In this document: positions 3,988 to 5,254 of the stretch, piece after piece
Numbering within the stretch: position 1 is the stretch's first letter
Layout of the letters: every line of letters begins with the position of its first letter
Source of the DNA: Pseudomonadota bacterium
Lineage (GTDB): Bacteria > Pseudomonadota > Gammaproteobacteria > Burkholderiales > SG8-39
DNA: 5,254 nt
NCBI GenBank assembly: GCA_021825225.1
Contig: JAKAIH010000230.1
Coordinates: 1-5,254, forward strand
Reading direction: 5' to 3'
Position numbers and translations under genes: made by a program
Notes under the pieces: model-generated
Told to the model about the DNA's origin: nothing
The model's input: only the letters and a program-made list of their open reading frames with translations
Database searches by the model: none

Positions 3988-5254
3988 ATGAAAAACGAGA
4001 TTCGTCTGGCTTTACTGTGTTTGGCGGCAGCGTCTGCACCGGCATTTGCGCAAAATGCCGGACCGGAATGCGCGTCCAGCAACTACGACCACACGCTGAA
4101 TGCATTTACCGTCATCAATCCCGCCGCAGGCGCGGTGAATCAGCAGTGCTATTTCACCGTGCATCCGAGCGGGGCAGCGGCTGGCCAGCCCGGGCAATAC
4201 GCAGCGCCCAACCTGGTTGCAGGCAGCTATATCATCGATCTCGTGGGCGGCGGCGGCGGCGGCGGCGGAAGTTCGGCGAATGATTCGGGCGGCGGCGGCG
4301 GCGGTGCAGGGGCAGCGCCTTCGAGGACCGTTCAGTACCTGGCTCCCGGCATATACAAGATGACCATTGGAACCGGTGGCTACGGCGGCGCAGCCAACGG
4401 CGGACGGACCGGCGACGGCAATCCGAGCAGCCTGATCAACGTGACTACCGGGCAACTCATCGCCGGTTTCCCAGGAGCGGACACCTGGACACAATCCTCC
4501 GAGGCTTCAGGCAGCGGACGCGGCGGCGTGGCTGCGGCCGGCGGCAGCAGCGGCGGAAACGGCGGGGATAGCGGTTCCAGATCCGAGGAAGCGGCTCAAG
4601 CCGGTGGCGCATCGCAGACTCCCGGCTATGCCGGCGTACCCGGACAGGCTGGCGGCGAGACCGGCCGCAGCGTGCAGAAAGACGGCCAAGCTGTCGTTCA
4701 GGCCAATGCCGGCGGCGGCGGCGGGGCGAGTGTTGGAAGCGGCGGCACGGGCGAATCGGCAAGCAACAGCACGGTAGCGGAGGCGGGTAGCCGCGGCGGC
4801 AACGGGCTTATCCGGCTGACGCTGTCCGCGGCGGCGCCGCTAGCAGTTGCGCCGGCGCCGATGCCGACGCCTATGATGCAGAAATACAGCCTGTCAACCG
4901 ACACGCTATTCGGTTTCGGCAAGTCCACGCTCCAGCCTGCGGGCGAAGCCAAGCTCGACGATCTCGCGATGAAGCTCAGGCAGGTCAATATCGACAGCAT
5001 CACCGATACCGGCCATGCCGACCGCATCGGATCGCAAAGCATGAATCAGAAGCTCTCCGTCGCCCGTGCCGAATCGGTGAAAGCCTATCTGGTAAGCAAG
5101 GGCGTGCAGTCCGAACGCATAGCAGTGGCGGGCAGGGGCGAAAGCCAGCCGCTTACCAACGCGGACGACTGCAAGGGCCCGGCGACGGCGAAAGTGATCG
5201 CTTGCCTGGCACCGGATCGCCGCGTCGATATCGAAGTGATGGGCACGAACAAAA
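3988..5254 (+). CDS. Glycine-rich domain fused to an OmpA peptidoglycan-binding domain (3' partial)
   Basis: 422 residues are visible, and the frame is still open at the right edge. Comparison with gene 1 ('EVSGTK' stop) suggests only a few residues are missing. The start is ATG 3988, with GGAG at 3978-3981. Residues 1-21 are a Sec signal peptide ending 'APAFA'. Residues 22-80 are an unrecognised region with Cys28 and Cys54. Residues ~81-280 are glycine-rich: an 8-Gly run (87-94), a 6-Gly run (101-106), 'YLAPGIYKMTIGTGGYGG', many GG pairs, and a closing 'GGNGLIRLTL'. This layout matches the glycine-rich domains (Pfam Gly_rich type) of phage tail and bacterial surface proteins. Residues ~280-297 are a Pro/Ala/Met linker. 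Residues ~298-422 are an OmpA domain with 'TGHADRIGS' (Asp345), 'KLSVARAESVKAYL' (Arg360) and Cys395/Cys406, so peptidoglycan binding is likely. No barrel is present, so the glycine-rich part may sit in the periplasm. The biological role is unknown. Confidence 0.9.
   Translation, partial: MKNEIRLALLCLAAASAPAFAQNAGPECASSNYDHTLNAFTVINPAAGAVNQQCYFTVHPSGAAAGQPGQYAAPNLVAGSYIIDLVGGGGGGGGSSANDSGGGGGGAGAAPSRTVQYLAPGIYKMTIGTGGYGGAANGGRTGDGNPSSLINVTTGQLIAGFPGADTWTQSSEASGSGRGGVAAAGGSSGGNGGDSGSRSEEAAQAGGASQTPGYAGVPGQAGGETGRSVQKDGQAVVQANAGGGGGASVGSGGTGESASNSTVAEAGSRGGNGLIRLTLSAAAPLAVAPAPMPTPMMQKYSLSTDTLFGFGKSTLQPAGEAKLDDLAMKLRQVNIDSITDTGHADRIGSQSMNQKLSVARAESVKAYLVSKGVQSERIAVAGRGESQPLTNADDCKGPATAKVIACLAPDRRVDIEVMGTNK
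4246..4305 (+). repeat. GGC trinucleotide runs encoding polyglycine
   Basis: (GGC)7 at 4246-4266 followed by GGA, and (GGC)5 at 4288-4302 followed by GGT. A shorter (GGC)4 lies at 4711-4722. The runs sit in the glycine-rich domain of the plus-strand gene. Slippage would change the length of the Gly runs without breaking the frame. Confidence 0.85.

Noticed and set aside
4018..4020. Cys11 of the glycine-rich protein as a lipoprotein Cys
   Set aside because: It lies inside the hydrophobic core and is preceded by Leu rather than Gly/Ala/Ser. 'AFA' at 19-21 is a better cleavage site.
4012..4494. Minus-strand frames opposite the glycine-rich gene
   Set aside because: GGC repeats read as Ala/Pro/Arg-rich frames on other strands. 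The plus frame has a signal peptide, a ribosome binding site and an OmpA domain.

Overview
The window reads like GC-rich Gram-negative chromosome, most likely from a betaproteobacterium. The evidence is OmpA-family proteins whose C-terminal domain carries the Cys pair and 'ACLxPDRRV' ending common in that class, together with an RcnB/CigR-like small secreted protein. GC is high by eye, with an AT-rich dip just upstream of the second gene. I saw no RNA gene, CRISPR array, insertion sequence or phage integrase. All five genes encode proteins that appear to be exported to the cell envelope.

Layout. (1) 2-1030 (+): an OmpA-type outer membrane protein with its 5' end cut off by the window. It has an 8-strand type beta-barrel, a Pro/Ala linker and a peptidoglycan-binding OmpA domain. 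A strong intrinsic terminator follows at 1111-1144. (2) 1347-2000 (+): a tail-less paralogue, about 86% identical to gene 1 over the 175 shared barrel residues, which stops where the linker would begin. It has its own promoter and ribosome binding site. (3) 2162-2998 (-), convergent with gene 2: a secreted CAP/SCP-domain protein with a good C-terminal CAP domain preceded by what looks like a degenerate second copy. (4) 3187-3719 (-): an RcnB/CigR-like gene whose signal peptide and conserved C-terminus lie in different frames, so it carries a frameshift near 3600. (5) 3988-5254 (+), divergent from gene 4 and running off the right edge: a signal peptide, a short Cys-containing N-terminal region, about 190 residues of glycine-rich domain, a Pro/Ala linker, and an OmpA peptidoglycan-binding domain related to that of gene 1.

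How they fit. The shared theme is reuse of envelope modules. One barrel type occurs with and without the peptidoglycan-binding tail, and the same kind of tail is fused to an unrelated glycine-rich domain. The most unusual object is the glycine-rich/OmpA chimera (gene 5). The tandem barrel pair and the frameshifted RcnB-like gene come next. No shared operon is evident: genes 1 and 2 are separated by a terminator, genes 2 and 3 converge, and genes 4 and 5 diverge from a 268-bp regulatory gap. Functional cooperation between the genes is inference only.
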